Below, piece after piece: positions 36,559-46,363 of a DNA stretch of 64,000 nucleotides (positions are counted from its first letter, which is position 1; the number at the start of each line of letters is the position of its first letter). Source of the DNA: Marinomonas sp. CT5 (GTDB lineage: Bacteria; Pseudomonadota; Gammaproteobacteria; Pseudomonadales; Marinomonadaceae); the NCBI RefSeq assembly GCF_018336975.1, contig NZ_CP025572.1, positions 3,643,112 through 3,707,111 of the forward strand. Direction: 5' to 3'. The translations under genes and the position numbers were made by a program. The notes beneath the pieces are model-generated. The model had not been told where the DNA came from, searched no databases, and worked only from the letters and a program-made list of their open reading frames with translations.

Positions 36559-37149
36559 TTAATGCAAAGAATTTTGTTTAGTATGATCTACATCTGGATT
36601 AATGTCATGATGTTCTGTGTATAGCATCATGGCTGACAATCTTACGTATTCTACTAATTCAGTTAAATCCGCTTCATTATCATTGTTGTCTTCTAGTGCA
36701 CGCATCTCTGCTTGCATACCAGAGATATTGGCAAAATCACGAAGAATTTGTTTTGTCTCATCTGACAAATCATTCTTTTGGCCTGATAATCCATAACCCG
36801 CTAAAAAGCCATGAGCCCACTGAGACAAGGTTACACCTCTCTCACACAACTCAGCATCTTCATCTGAGATACTAGGCACAAGCGCAAATTCACCATTTTG
36901 AAACAAGGTTAACGTGGCTGTATAAAGTTCAATAATAACAGCTCGGCTCGCTTCTTCTTTCCAGCCTTCGATATCGCAAAATTCCACCACCATGCTCAGC
37001 CAATCCTCTAGCGGCAAAGTCACACCAGAAGCCAGATAACCACAAAGTTGACCGTGTAGTTCTGAAGGCGAAGCCGTAATGGATTCGGTGACAAAAACAT
37101 CAGCGATTAAATCGAAGTCCAACGCGTCTTTTAACATTTCTGTGGACAT
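36559..37149 (-). CDS. ygfB: UPF0149 family protein YgfB
   Basis: The 196-residue acidic, mostly helical protein contains LHGQLCGYLASG near 29-40 and LSQWAHGFLAGYGLSG near 105-120, the two signatures of the UPF0149/YgfB family. In Pseudomonas aeruginosa the homologue represses alternative-regulator genes and affects beta-lactam tolerance; whether this applies here is unknown. It is the first gene of the ygfB-pepP-ubiH unit. The divergently located zapA and 6S RNA of E. coli are not present in this window. Confidence 0.93.
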   Translation of the reverse strand: MSTEMLKDALDFDLIADVFVTESITASPSELHGQLCGYLASGVTLPLEDWLSMVVEFCDIEGWKEEASRAVIIELYTATLTLFQNGEFALVPSISDEDAELCERGVTLSQWAHGFLAGYGLSGQKNDLSDETKQILRDFANISGMQAEMRALEDNNDNEADLTELVEYVRLSAMMLYTEHHDINPDVDHTKQNSLH

Positions 37150-37201
37150 AGTGTGCCAACCTTTTGCTGTTCAGTTCATTTAAATTTAGGGTTTTACCTG
37201 T

Positions 37202-37233
37202 AAAAAAGAAGCCGCACCGAGTGGTGCGGCTTT
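37202..37233 (-). terminator. Terminator of folD
   Basis: On the minus strand GCCGCACC, loop ACTC, GGTGCGGC is followed by TTCTTTTTTA; it lies 65 bases beyond the folD stop and ahead of ygfB. Confidence 0.9.
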
Positions 37234-37297
37234 TCTGTCTCATATTGCGAAATACATAACAACAATATGGGGCAGCGATATAGACCTTTCAAGTCTA

Positions 37298-38140
37298 TTA
37301 ACCTAGTTGCTTAAGGCCAGATTCTAATGTTTGTAAAATCAAAGTATTGATAGTCATAGGACCAACACCGCCAGGTACGGGTGTATAAGCGGCAACTCGA
37401 TCCGTCAACGGAGCCAATTCAATATCACCAACGCCGCCAGGGTGGTAACCAGCGTCTACGACAATCGCACCATCTTTGATCCATTCCGCTTTAATAAATT
37501 CTGGCTTACCAACCGCGCCAACAATCACGTCAGCTTGTTTTACAAAGTCAGATAAATTCTGAGTGCGAGAATGACAAATCGTAACCGTCGCATTCGCATT
37601 CAACATCATCATGGCCATTGGTTTGCCAAGAATAGGGCTACGGCCGACCACAACAACGTGCTTACCTTCTAAGTTTATCTCATAAGCTTCAAGCAAACGC
37701 ATGATGCCAGCAGGTGTAGCTGCGCCATAAGCAGGCTCTTTCATCGCCATACGACCAAACCCAAGACAAGTTACACCGTCAACATCTTTGTGAGCCGCAA
37801 TCGCGTCAAAGCATAAACGCTCATTGATTTGTTCAGGCACTGGATGTTGCAACAAAATACCATGCACATCTGGATTATTATTTAGCTCGTTAATTTTTTC
37901 TAGCAACTGCTCTGTAGTTGTGGTTTCAGGCAATTCTATCGCCATAGAGTCCATTCCTACACGACGACAAGCATTGCCTTTCATTTTTACATAAGTGGCT
38001 GATGCCGGATCAGCACCCACTAAAATGGTTGCTAAAATTGGGGTGCATCCAGTGCGGTCTTTAAGCTCGCTAACTTGAGCCTGTAGGCGGTTTTCAGTTT
38101 CTTTGGCGCAAAGTTTGCCGTCAAGAACCAGTGCAGTCAT
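37298..38140 (-). CDS. folD: Bifunctional methylenetetrahydrofolate dehydrogenase/cyclohydrolase FolD
   Basis: The 280-residue enzyme interconverts methylene- and formyl-tetrahydrofolate with NADP. Motifs are [16 protein letters not shown] (catalytic Lys in the first domain), [42 protein letters not shown] (nucleotide binding) and the C-terminal [14 protein letters not shown]. Length is normal for the family. It stands alone between recJ and ygfB and has its own terminator; together with folA and thyA it supplies one-carbon units. Confidence 0.97.
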   Translation of the reverse strand: MTALVLDGKLCAKETENRLQAQVSELKDRTGCTPILATILVGADPASATYVKMKGNACRRVGMDSMAIELPETTTTEQLLEKINELNNNPDVHGILLQHPVPEQINERLCFDAIAAHKDVDGVTCLGFGRMAMKEPAYGAATPAGIMRLLEAYEINLEGKHVVVVGRSPILGKPMAMMMLNANATVTICHSRTQNLSDFVKQADVIVGAVGKPEFIKAEWIKDGAIVVDAGYHPGGVGDIELAPLTDRVAAYTPVPGGVGPMTINTLILQTLESGLKQLG

Positions 38141-38263
38141 GAATGAGCTCCAGTCAATTTAGAGTGATGTATATGAGGGAGCGGCATTATACCTCAACTT
38201 TTGCCTTGATACGCAGTGCCAAAGCGAATTTGTTCTGCAAAAGCACGAATCTTTCCTTTTAAG

Positions 38264-39994
38264 CTAAGCCGGTTCAAGATAGTCCACTAACAATTGCAGA
38301 TTACGCTGACCACGAAATTCATTCACATCCAATTTATAAACCAAACGTGCTTGTGTTACCTTATCATTGGGCCATTTATCCAAATCGACAAAAAAGTTAA
38401 TCGCATCTAATAGCAAGCCACTGCTAGGTTCACGCACCATTAACTTAAGGTGTTTCTCACCGACAATACGTTGTTGTAAAACATCAAATACGCCGTCAAA
38501 GCAAGGCTCAGGAAACATTTGCCCCCATGGGCCTGACAGCCGAACCTGCTCGGCAAAACTCAAACTAAAATCTTCCGGAGCCAATGGTCCATCAGTTAGC
38601 AATGTCGCTTCTAACTGATCAGGTGTCACCCATTCTGTAATAATGGCATCAAAAGCCAATCGAAAAGCGTCATAGTGGGATTCTTTGATCGACATACCTG
38701 CCGCCATGGCGTGGCCACCAAATTTACTGAGTAGCTGCGGATACCGCTTGGCCAACAAATCCAGCGCATCACGAATATGAACACCCGGAATGGAACGTGC
38801 CGAACCTTTTAATTCGTCCTCACCTACTCGGGCAAAAGCAATCACAGGTCGATGACATTTGTCTTTCATTCGCGAGGCTAAAATACCAATAACACCTTGG
38901 TGCCAATCCGCATCATAAAAGCACATGCCATTTGGCATCTCTTGATCCTCATCCAATAAAGACGTCAGCACGAGTTCAGCCTGCTCTTTCATATCGGATT
39001 CAATGGCTTTACGCTCACGATTGAATTGATCTAATTGCTGCGCATACTCACGAGCTTGGTGGGGATGTACAGCCAATAAACATTCAATACCGATCGACAT
39101 GTCATCTAAACGGCCAGCGGCATTCAACCTTGGCCCAACAACAAAGCCCAAATCCGATGCTTTCAATTGCGTATAATCTCGACGACCCACGTCTAATAAA
39201 GCAAGAATGCCTGGACGAGCCAATCCCGCTTGAATACGCTTAATTCCCTGCTGGACCAAAATACGATTATTCGCATCCAATGGCACAACGTCCGCCACCG
39301 TCCCAAGTGCAACCAAATCCAAATAATCCGCCATTTTAGGTTCAGGAATATGCTGTTCAGCAAACCAATTTCGACGATTCAACTCAGCCCGTAACGCAGA
39401 CATCACATAAAAGATTACCCCCACACCGGCTAAGTTTTTACTGGGAAAACCACAGTTGGGGTGGTTAGGATTCACAATGGCATCGGCATTTGGCAAGGTA
39501 TCACCAGGTAAGTGATGGTCGGTCACAACCACTTTCATCCCGTAAGACTTTGCCGCCTGCACACCATCAATACTGGCAATACCATTATCTACCGTTACCA
39601 GAACATCTGGTGATCGCTGCTGCGCAACCTCAACAATTTCAGGGGTCAGACCATAACCAAATTCAAAACGGTTCGGCACCAAATACTCAGGCGTAATCGC
39701 CCCCATTGCCTCTAAAGCTAAAATACCAAGACTCGTACTGGTCGCTCCATCGGCATCAAAATCCCCTACAATGAGAATTTTCTGACCAGCTACAATAGCG
39801 TCGGCTAATATTTTCGCGGCGGCGGTTAAATCAAATAAAGAATCCGGCCGCAACAAATGCGGCAAGCGATAATCCAGTTGGGCAACAGACCTAACATTAC
39901 GAGACAAAAATACTCGCTGTAGCGTTGCAGACATTGTTGATGGAAAGTCATTTTTTTCAGCCGGTACCGCTCGGCGCTCAATACGCATAGACAT
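38264..39994 (-). CDS. recJ: Single-stranded-DNA-specific 5'-3' exonuclease RecJ
   Basis: The product has about 576 residues. DHH-phosphoesterase motifs are ILIVGDFDADGATSTSLG near 70-87, DVLVTVDNGIAS, VVTDHHLPGD and NPNHPNCGFPSKNLAGVGV; the DHHA1 domain has GGHAMAAGMSI near 434. An OB-type C-terminal domain follows. The frame is open upstream to 40096, but ATG 39994 (MSMRIERRAVP) fits family N-termini. RecJ works in RecF-pathway recombination and mismatch repair. It lies near thrC and hom as in Pseudomonas, but rsmE and a GGDEF gene intervene. Confidence 0.96.
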   Translation of the reverse strand: MSMRIERRAVPAEKNDFPSTMSATLQRVFLSRNVRSVAQLDYRLPHLLRPDSLFDLTAAAKILADAIVAGQKILIVGDFDADGATSTSLGILALEAMGAITPEYLVPNRFEFGYGLTPEIVEVAQQRSPDVLVTVDNGIASIDGVQAAKSYGMKVVVTDHHLPGDTLPNADAIVNPNHPNCGFPSKNLAGVGVIFYVMSALRAELNRRNWFAEQHIPEPKMADYLDLVALGTVADVVPLDANNRILVQQGIKRIQAGLARPGILALLDVGRRDYTQLKASDLGFVVGPRLNAAGRLDDMSIGIECLLAVHPHQAREYAQQLDQFNRERKAIESDMKEQAELVLTSLLDEDQEMPNGMCFYDADWHQGVIGILASRMKDKCHRPVIAFARVGEDELKGSARSIPGVHIRDALDLLAKRYPQLLSKFGGHAMAAGMSIKESHYDAFRLAFDAIITEWVTPDQLEATLLTDGPLAPEDFSLSFAEQVRLSGPWGQMFPEPCFDGVFDVLQQRIVGEKHLKLMVREPSSGLLLDAINFFVDLDKWPNDKVTQARLVYKLDVNEFRGQRNLQLLVDYLEPA

Positions 39995-40143
39995 CTCAAA
40001 ATCAAAGTAAGCACATAAACAAAGCATAACATGAAAATACAGAGTATCTCTGTGGACAGCGTATTTGCATTTAATACTCCATCCGCCCCCAACCAATTAA
40101 CAAGTTTCTTTTCTAATCTCGTCTACCACTGGGCCCATAACAT

Positions 40144-40182
40144 AAAAAGGCTACTCTAATTCAGCACCAGAGCAGCCTTTTT
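40144..40182 (-). terminator. Terminator of the GGDEF gene
   Basis: On the minus strand AAAAAGGCTGCTCT and AGAGTAGCCTTTTT pair around an 11-base loop with one mismatch, followed by a T-run, 33 bases after the GGDEF stop codon. Confidence 0.85.
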
Positions 40183-40214
40183 ATATATTCAAAATAGAGC
40201 CAATAAATCTATCG

Positions 40215-41321
40215 CTAAGTTATACGAGTTTGATTTCGACCTGATCGCTTAGCATTGTATAAATGACTATCAGCCAAAGTAATGGCTTCTCGCAGCGACG
40301 TTGTTTCGTTCATCGTTGCCACACCAAAACTGATCGTCATATGAAAACGTTGATCAAGATACACAAATTCATGCTCAGCAACTCGTTCGCGTATTGATTC
40401 AGCGAACTCAAAGGCCTCATGCTCACTACAATTGCATGTTGCGATCAAAAATTCTTCCCCGCCCCAACGAGAGGCTAAATCACCTTCTTTTAGAGACGAT
40501 TGAATGAGCTTTGCTAATTCAGTAAGTGCGTAATCACCAACATCATGTCCGTATTCATCATTAATCCGTTTAAAAAAATCCACATCCGCTAACAATAAAT
40601 GAAAGCTAGTATATTGACTGGCCTCTAAGCGCTGCAGCATTCCACGCCGGTTTAATAAACTAGTTAATAAATCCGTATAGGCAACCAACTTCAGTTTCGC
40701 CGTTGTTTCTTTCAACTCTTGATTAAAACGAGACATCGAATATTCATAAATACCGGATAGAAATACGACAACAAGAAAAGCAAATAGAATCCTTGATTTC
40801 AATGTTGGGTCATAACCAAATTCAGAAAAATGGTTATTAGCAAAGAACATGATAATGACTAATGCTAGCGTGAAGACTCCGAGCTCTATCATGCCCTTTT
40901 TCATACCATGTAAAAACAATGAAACCGCTGGAACACAAAATATCCAAACATGACCAGTTCCATTTACTCCACCTGAATAGACCAAGTAGATCATTAGAAG
41001 ATATAGGGGATAAATAACGAAATTTCCAGATAAGGTATGATTGTGAGTGTAACGCAAGTAAACGTGATTTATCGCATATAAGAAAGCAATAAAAAGGAGG
41101 AATGCTCCCAACAAAACTTGACCGTCAATTAACGACAGTATGCCCAAAGGAAGGCAAAAAATAACGCCAACTGAAGCAAACAAATTAATGATAAAAACTC
41201 GACGATTATCTTCCGAGAAAATATCGTATGTCCCGCCTACGTAGAAAAACTTAAACCAAGCGTTTTTGGTTTTACTTTTGGGCGTCATGTCAGAATTTTT
41301 TTTATCTGAATACTTTGTCAT
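40215..41321 (-). CDS. Membrane-bound GGDEF diguanylate cyclase
   Basis: The 368-residue protein has about six hydrophobic segments between residues 35 and 200 and a C-terminal GGDEF domain starting at LKLVAYTDLLTSLLNRRGML. The active-site motif is intact as GGEEF in ASRWGGEEFLIA, with the metal-binding Asp in LLLADVDFFKRINDEYGHD, so c-di-GMP synthesis is expected. No clear RxxD inhibitory site was seen five residues before GGEEF. It is monocistronic between rsmE and recJ. The sensed signal is unknown; the membrane part probably senses it. Confidence 0.92.
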   Translation of the reverse strand: MTKYSDKKNSDMTPKSKTKNAWFKFFYVGGTYDIFSEDNRRVFIINLFASVGVIFCLPLGILSLIDGQVLLGAFLLFIAFLYAINHVYLRYTHNHTLSGNFVIYPLYLLMIYLVYSGGVNGTGHVWIFCVPAVSLFLHGMKKGMIELGVFTLALVIIMFFANNHFSEFGYDPTLKSRILFAFLVVVFLSGIYEYSMSRFNQELKETTAKLKLVAYTDLLTSLLNRRGMLQRLEASQYTSFHLLLADVDFFKRINDEYGHDVGDYALTELAKLIQSSLKEGDLASRWGGEEFLIATCNCSEHEAFEFAESIRERVAEHEFVYLDQRFHMTISFGVATMNETTSLREAITLADSHLYNAKRSGRNQTRIT

Positions 41322-41448
41322 GAAAATTCTCCGACCTAGCGATTCTAAGTCGTATGGCTAGTTGACTTAATCCTACACCAAAGCCCAAAACAGCTCCTCT
41401 AATAATCCCTCACGATTACAAAATACAACAATTCATAAACTTAGTACT

Positions 41449-42168
41449 TTAAGTCGGATACAAACGCGATAATAAAACAGGCACAACCGTTTCCACTTTC
41501 AAAATACGATCGCCTAAATGAACCGATTCCATTCCTGCTTCAAGCCATTTGGACACTTCAAACTCATTCCAGCCCCCTTCCGGCCCCAGTGCCAAAACAC
41601 AAGGCTGTTGAATATCAACAGGACATCGTTTGGCTAAATAGGGGTGAGCAAGTAAACCCACTTTATCTTTTAAAATATCTGGCAATTGGTCTTCAACAAA
41701 AGGACGAAACCTAGGAATCAAAGTCCAATTAGGCATTATAGTGTCTTTAGCTTGCTCCAACCCTTCTAGCAAACACTGCTGAATGGATTCAGTTTGCAAT
41801 ACCGGACTTTGCCAATAGCTTTTTTCCACTTTAGCCGAGTGAATAAGGTATAAATCTTTCACCCCCATGGCAGTGATATTCTGCAAAGTGCGCTTGAGCA
41901 TATTAGGCCTAGGTAAAGCCATTACCAATACCATTGGCAAAGGTGTTGGCGGTTGAGAGGTAAGGTTTAATGAATGAATATAACCTGGCAAACTTTCGCT
42001 TGGTGGCTCATAAATCCCCTCGCCGATTTCTCCATTCATTATTCCCACACGCAGCACATCACCCGATTTAGCTTTAATGACTTTTGAAATATGGGTTTGC
42101 TGACGCTCAGTTAGACCATAACGTCCATCACCAAGGGTATTTTTAGAATCGAGTAAAATGATATTCAT
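41449..42168 (-). CDS. rsmE: 16S rRNA (uracil1498-N3)-methyltransferase RsmE
   Basis: The product has about 239 residues, with an N-terminal PUA-like part (LTERQQTHISKVIKAKSGDVLRVG) and a C-terminal SPOUT knot: VLVMALPRPNMLKRTLQNITAMGV, CVLALGPEGGWNEFEV and LGDRILKVETVVPVLLSRL. These are diagnostic for RsmE. ATG 42168 (MNIILLDSKNTL) is preferred over the frame start at 42207. It methylates U1498 of 16S rRNA. It lies 81 bases upstream of thrC on the other side of a terminator. Confidence 0.95.
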   Translation of the reverse strand: MNIILLDSKNTLGDGRYGLTERQQTHISKVIKAKSGDVLRVGIMNGEIGEGIYEPPSESLPGYIHSLNLTSQPPTPLPMVLVMALPRPNMLKRTLQNITAMGVKDLYLIHSAKVEKSYWQSPVLQTESIQQCLLEGLEQAKDTIMPNWTLIPRFRPFVEDQLPDILKDKVGLLAHPYLAKRCPVDIQQPCVLALGPEGGWNEFEVSKWLEAGMESVHLGDRILKVETVVPVLLSRLYPT

Positions 42169-42200
42169 AGGATAAATGCTAAGTAAGTAAGAAAAAGAAA

Positions 42201-42221
42201 CGGCCAATCAAAGATTGGCCG
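42201..42221 (-). terminator. Terminator of thrC
   Basis: CGGCCAATC, loop of three, GATTGGCCG followed on the minus strand by TTTCTTTTTC; it lies 28 bases beyond the thrC stop and overlaps the leader of rsmE. Confidence 0.85.
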
Positions 42222-42248
42222 TTATTGGTTTTGATGAGCGATAACTAT

Positions 42249-43634
42249 CTAGATTTTATCGGCTACAAAAGCCTGTACATCACTCAAACTATTCTCTAGA
42301 ACAGTGTAGGACTCTTCTCGTTCAAAAAGGTCTTTCATATGCTCGGGTAATACTGGAGATTCACAACCTGCTTTTTCAACCGCTTCAGGGAACTTCACAG
42401 GATGTGCTGTAGCCAAGGTAATCATTGGCACAGACTGATCTTTCCAACAGTGACGAGCCGCTTCAAGGCCAATCGCAGTATGAGGATCTAGAAGGTACTG
42501 AGTGTTAGCGAAAACATCCGCAATCACTTCACAGGTCTTCTTATCGTCCACTTTATAGCTATCAAAGTTTTCTTTTACATAAGACCAAGCTTGATCATTT
42601 AATGATACATCGCCTTTATTAAAGCGAGACATTAAATCATCAATCGCCACACCATCACGACCATGAGCATCAAATAACAAACGCTCAAAGTTACTGGAAA
42701 CCATAATGTCCATACTGGGCGACAAGGTCACATTCAAAGACTGACGGCTCATGTCATTTTCAGCAATCACACGATGTAGAATGTCATTCTGGTTGGTGGC
42801 AACAACAAGCTGATCAATAGGCAAGCCCATTTTCTTCGCTAAATAGCCCGCAAAAATGTCACCAAAATTCCCCGTTGGTACAGAGAAAGAGACTTTGCGA
42901 TGAGGAGCACCAACAGACAATGCAGAAGAAAAGTAGTAAACGATTTGAGCCATAATTCGCGCCCAGTTAATCGAGTTAACCGCACCTAGCTTCGCCCCTT
43001 TCAAGAAAGACTGGTCTGCAAAGCTCGATTTCACCATGCCCTGACAGTCATCGAAGTTGCCCTTCACAGCGATATTAAACACATTGTCATCAATCACAGT
43101 TGTCATTTGACGACGCTGCACTTCAGATACACGCTGATAAGGGTGCAAAATAAAAATACTCAAGTGTTCGGAATGGCGACAACCTTCAATGGCAGCGGAG
43201 CCTGTGTCACCCGATGTTGCACCAAGAATAACCAATTTTTCTTTGCGCTCAGATAGAACATAATCCATCAAGCGACCAAGCAACTGTAAAGCAAAATCTT
43301 TAAAGGCCAACGTTGGACCGCGAAACAGCTCCAGTATCCATTCGTTATTGCCTACCTGAACCATTGGTGCGATAGCCGTATGATTAAAATCCGCATAAGC
43401 ATCGTTAATCATAGTTTTAAACGCATCAGCAGGAATGTCGCCTTCCACAAAAGGCCACATCACTTTAAAGGCTAACTCTTGATAACTCAGATTTGCCCAA
43501 GAAGCGATTTCCTCTTTACTGTAGTGAGGCAAAGTTTCTGGCACATAAAGACCGCCATCATTTGCCAAACCAGCCAATAACACATCGCCAAAAGAAAGCG
43601 CAGGCGCTTTACCACGAGTAGAAATGTATTTCAT
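42249..43634 (-). CDS. thrC: Threonine synthase
   Basis: The 461-residue PLP enzyme makes threonine from phosphohomoserine. The start MKYISTRGKAPALSFGDVLLAGLANDGGLY is typical; FKDFALQLLGRLMDY contains the PLP lysine, and VILGATSGDTGSAAIEG and VPTGNFGDIFAGY are the phosphate-binding and substrate regions. It belongs to the long, E. coli-like class. It begins 12 bases after hom on the same strand, so hom-thrC is an operon as in Pseudomonas. Confidence 0.97.
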   Translation of the reverse strand: MKYISTRGKAPALSFGDVLLAGLANDGGLYVPETLPHYSKEEIASWANLSYQELAFKVMWPFVEGDIPADAFKTMINDAYADFNHTAIAPMVQVGNNEWILELFRGPTLAFKDFALQLLGRLMDYVLSERKEKLVILGATSGDTGSAAIEGCRHSEHLSIFILHPYQRVSEVQRRQMTTVIDDNVFNIAVKGNFDDCQGMVKSSFADQSFLKGAKLGAVNSINWARIMAQIVYYFSSALSVGAPHRKVSFSVPTGNFGDIFAGYLAKKMGLPIDQLVVATNQNDILHRVIAENDMSRQSLNVTLSPSMDIMVSSNFERLLFDAHGRDGVAIDDLMSRFNKGDVSLNDQAWSYVKENFDSYKVDDKKTCEVIADVFANTQYLLDPHTAIGLEAARHCWKDQSVPMITLATAHPVKFPEAVEKAGCESPVLPEHMKDLFEREESYTVLENSLSDVQAFVADKI

Positions 43635-43646
43635 ATTTGCTCTCTC

Positions 43647-44948
43647 TTACGCCAAGTTTTCAACACGGATTCGCTGAACGGTCCCAGCAACATCCGGCAA
43701 GGCTTCAATCGCCGCAATCGCAGCATTCATATTGCGTTCTTTCACATCATGAGTCATAACAACCAATGGCACTAGCTCACTGCCTTCGCGCTCACGCTGA
43801 ATCAGTGACTCTATACTGATATCATTAGTAGATAAAATCTGAGTAATATTCGCCAACACACCAGCACGATCTTTAATTGTCATATTAAGGAAGAAACCGC
43901 ACTCAATTTCCTCAACAGGTAAAACTTGCACATCAGACAAAGAATCAGCCTGGAACGCCAAGTGTGGCACTCGGTTTGTTGGGTCTGCGGTCAAAGTACG
44001 AGCCACATCAATGACATCCGCAATAACGGATGATCCTGTTGGCAAAGCACCAGCCCCTGCGCCATACGTCAAAGTAGGACCGACAACATCACCTTGCACC
44101 ATAATGGCATTCATCACGCCATTTACATTAGCCAAAAGCTGCTTATGGGAAATCAACGTCGGATGAACTCGCAATTCGATACCGGCTTTGGAACGGCGAG
44201 CAATTCCTAAATGTTTAATGGCATAACCAAGGTCATCGGCAAACGCCACATCTTCAGAGGTAATGCGACTGATCCCTTCGGTATAGGTTTTTTCAAATTG
44301 AAGCGGGATACCGAATGCGATAGAAGCAAGAATCGTTAGCTTGTGCGCGGCATCAATACCTTCAATATCAAAGGTCGGATCGGCTTCTGCGTAACCCAGT
44401 TCTTGTGCTTCGGCTAATACATCTTCAAACTCACGGCCTTTTTGACTCATCTCAGTCAAAATAAAATTACCAGTACCGTTGATAATACCCGCTAACCATT
44501 CAATTCGATTTGCAGACAAACCTTCGCGCAATTGCTTGATAATAGGAATACCGCCAGCAACTGCGGCTTCGAATGCTACAATTACACCTTTCTCTTGGGC
44601 CTTGGCAAAAATCTCATTGCCATGTTCTGCAATCAGTGCTTTGTTCGCCGTAACGACATGCTTACCATTTTCTATGGCTTTTAAAACCAGCTCTTTCGCC
44701 ACAGACGTTCCGCCAATTAACTCAAGAACGATATCAATCTCTGGATTATTGACTACTTCAAAAATATCGCGGGTGACATTAATCTCGGAAGTGTCGCAAG
44801 CGTCATTATCACGACGAGCTCCGACTTGTTCAATAACAATGCTGCGACCCACACGTCGTGTAATCTCTTCCGCATTATTACAAAGAATATTAAAACTACC
44901 AGACCCCACAGTCCCTAGCCCACAAATCCCGACTTTTACCGGTTTCAA
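43647..44948 (-). CDS. hom: Homoserine dehydrogenase with ACT domain
   Basis: The product has about 433 residues: NAD(P)-binding VKVGICGLGTVGSGSFNIL at the start, the catalytic region LAGIINGTGNFILTEM and GYAEADPTFDIEGIDAAHKL, and a C-terminal ACT domain (about 350-430) for threonine feedback. The open frame begins at a TTG at 44969, but the second TTG at 44948, seven bases after GGGG, gives the N-terminus seen in relatives (KPVKVGICGLG). It is not fused to an aspartokinase. It is the first gene of the hom-thrC operon. Confidence 0.95.
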   Translation of the reverse strand: MKPVKVGICGLGTVGSGSFNILCNNAEEITRRVGRSIVIEQVGARRDNDACDTSEINVTRDIFEVVNNPEIDIVLELIGGTSVAKELVLKAIENGKHVVTANKALIAEHGNEIFAKAQEKGVIVAFEAAVAGGIPIIKQLREGLSANRIEWLAGIINGTGNFILTEMSQKGREFEDVLAEAQELGYAEADPTFDIEGIDAAHKLTILASIAFGIPLQFEKTYTEGISRITSEDVAFADDLGYAIKHLGIARRSKAGIELRVHPTLISHKQLLANVNGVMNAIMVQGDVVGPTLTYGAGAGALPTGSSVIADVIDVARTLTADPTNRVPHLAFQADSLSDVQVLPVEEIECGFFLNMTIKDRAGVLANITQILSTNDISIESLIQREREGSELVPLVVMTHDVKERNMNAAIAAIEALPDVAGTVQRIRVENLA

Positions 44949-45109
44949 AACAATACCCCACAGAGACAATTTAATTTTTATAAAACACGTAATGTTAAAA
45001 GGCGCTTAATAAAGCCACATTTTGACTCATTATAACGCCAGTACTGCTCAAACCCAACGTAGAATAGGCTGAAGAAGGCTCATACTTAGTGGAATATTTT
45101 GTGATATAG

Positions 45110-45826
45110 CTATAACCCAAGACGTTTGACCAACTCAGTAGCAGGAAGGTAACCAGGCAAAAACTCACCGTCACTCAGTACAATACTTGGGGTACCGCGC
45201 ACACCCACTTCGTTACCCAGTTTATATTGATCTGCAACTGGATTAACACATTTGTTTTCCGGAATCTCAGCGCCTAATTTTGCTTGTGTTAACCACTCTT
45301 TAGGGTCGGCCGAACACCAGATGCTCACCATTTTTGTATAAGCTTCCGAACCAATACCTGCTCTTGGGTACGCCAAATAACGAACAGTAACACCAGCCTC
45401 GTTCAGCTTTGGAACTTCTTTATGAAGCATTCGACAGTAACCACAATCGACATCAGTAAACACAGTGATATGTGCTTTCTCATCCTTTGCTTTATAAACA
45501 ATCATTTGCGCTTCAGGTATTGCTTCAATCTTAGCAAGTTTTGCTTTTTCGGTTTCATTCTCAATGGAAGTTTCGTCTATTCGGTAAAGGTCACCTGCGA
45601 CAAAATACTTACCATCTTGCGTCACATGAAGTGTTGGACCATTTTTTAAAGTCACAACATATAAGCCTGCGCCTTCATGTAATTCAGCGCTTTCAACTTC
45701 ATATTGAGGTAAGGCCGTTTTAACTGCAGATAAGACATCAGATTGGCTAGCGAAGACAGCGTGAGAAAGGGAAAACAATACGCTGATTAGAGTAAAGCGG
45801 GATAGTAAACGGAGACAACTCTTCAT
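45110..45826 (-). CDS. dsbC: Thiol:disulfide interchange protein DsbC
   Basis: The product has about 238 residues with a signal peptide (hydrophobic LLSRFTLISVLFSLSHAVFA), an N-terminal dimerisation domain with VTLKNGPTLHVTQDGKYFVAGDLY, and a thioredoxin domain with the active site DCGYCRMLHKE. A second cysteine pair, WCSADPKE and NKCVNP, matches DsbC. ATG 45826 with GAGG seven bases upstream is preferred. It isomerises disulfides in the periplasm. It is upstream of hom as in Pseudomonas, though the adjacent xerD of that group is missing here. Confidence 0.95.
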   Translation of the reverse strand: MKSCLRLLSRFTLISVLFSLSHAVFASQSDVLSAVKTALPQYEVESAELHEGAGLYVVTLKNGPTLHVTQDGKYFVAGDLYRIDETSIENETEKAKLAKIEAIPEAQMIVYKAKDEKAHITVFTDVDCGYCRMLHKEVPKLNEAGVTVRYLAYPRAGIGSEAYTKMVSIWCSADPKEWLTQAKLGAEIPENKCVNPVADQYKLGNEVGVRGTPSIVLSDGEFLPGYLPATELVKRLGL

Positions 45827-45889
45827 GAAGAACCTCAAAGACATGGCGATTAATCCTTATTAGGCCATACGACAGGGAGTAAGTTCCAT

Positions 45890-45919
45890 AAAAAAAGGCG
45901 ACTTACGTCGCCTTTTTTT
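45890..45919. terminator. Terminator of the rpsP-rimM-trmD-rplS operon
   Basis: AAAAAAGGCGAC, loop TTAC, GTCGCCTTTTTTT: a strong stem with A and T runs on both sides, 13 bases after the rplS stop. Confidence 0.93.
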
Positions 45920-45931
45920 AATAAGAAAGAA

Positions 45932-46294
45932 TTAACGTTTAGCCAATTTTTCTTTGATACGTGCAGATTTACCAGAACGCTCGCGTAGGTAGTAGATCTT
46001 AGCTTGACGCACGTCACCGCGGCGTTTAACTTCGATGCTTTCAACCAAAGGGCTGTACGTTTGGAAAGCACGCTCAACACCGATACCGCTAGAAATCTTA
46101 CGAACGGTAAATGCTGAGTTAAGACCACGGTTACGCTTAGAGATTACAACACCTTCATAGGCCTGTAGACGCTCGCGTGAACCTTCTTTAACTTTAACTT
46201 GAACAACAATAGTGTCACCAGGACCGAAGGCTGGGACTTCTTTTGTCATCTGTTCAGCTTCTAACTGCTGAATCAGCTTAGTTTTATTGCTCAT
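45932..46294 (-). CDS. rplS: 50S ribosomal protein L19
   Basis: The 120-residue protein contains the family motifs [42 protein letters not shown], and [20 protein letters not shown], ending in a basic helix. L19 lies at the 30S-50S interface of the ribosome. It is the last gene of the rpsP-rimM-trmD-rplS operon and is followed by the terminator. Confidence 0.99.
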   Translation of the reverse strand: MSNKTKLIQQLEAEQMTKEVPAFGPGDTIVVQVKVKEGSRERLQAYEGVVISKRNRGLNSAFTVRKISSGIGVERAFQTYSPLVESIEVKRRGDVRQAKIYYLRERSGKSARIKEKLAKR

Positions 46295-46363
46295 GGATGT
46301 GACTCCTAATGATATGGTTTCTTATCAGCATGAAGGTTCTTCTTTCTGATAAGCTCGCAATTC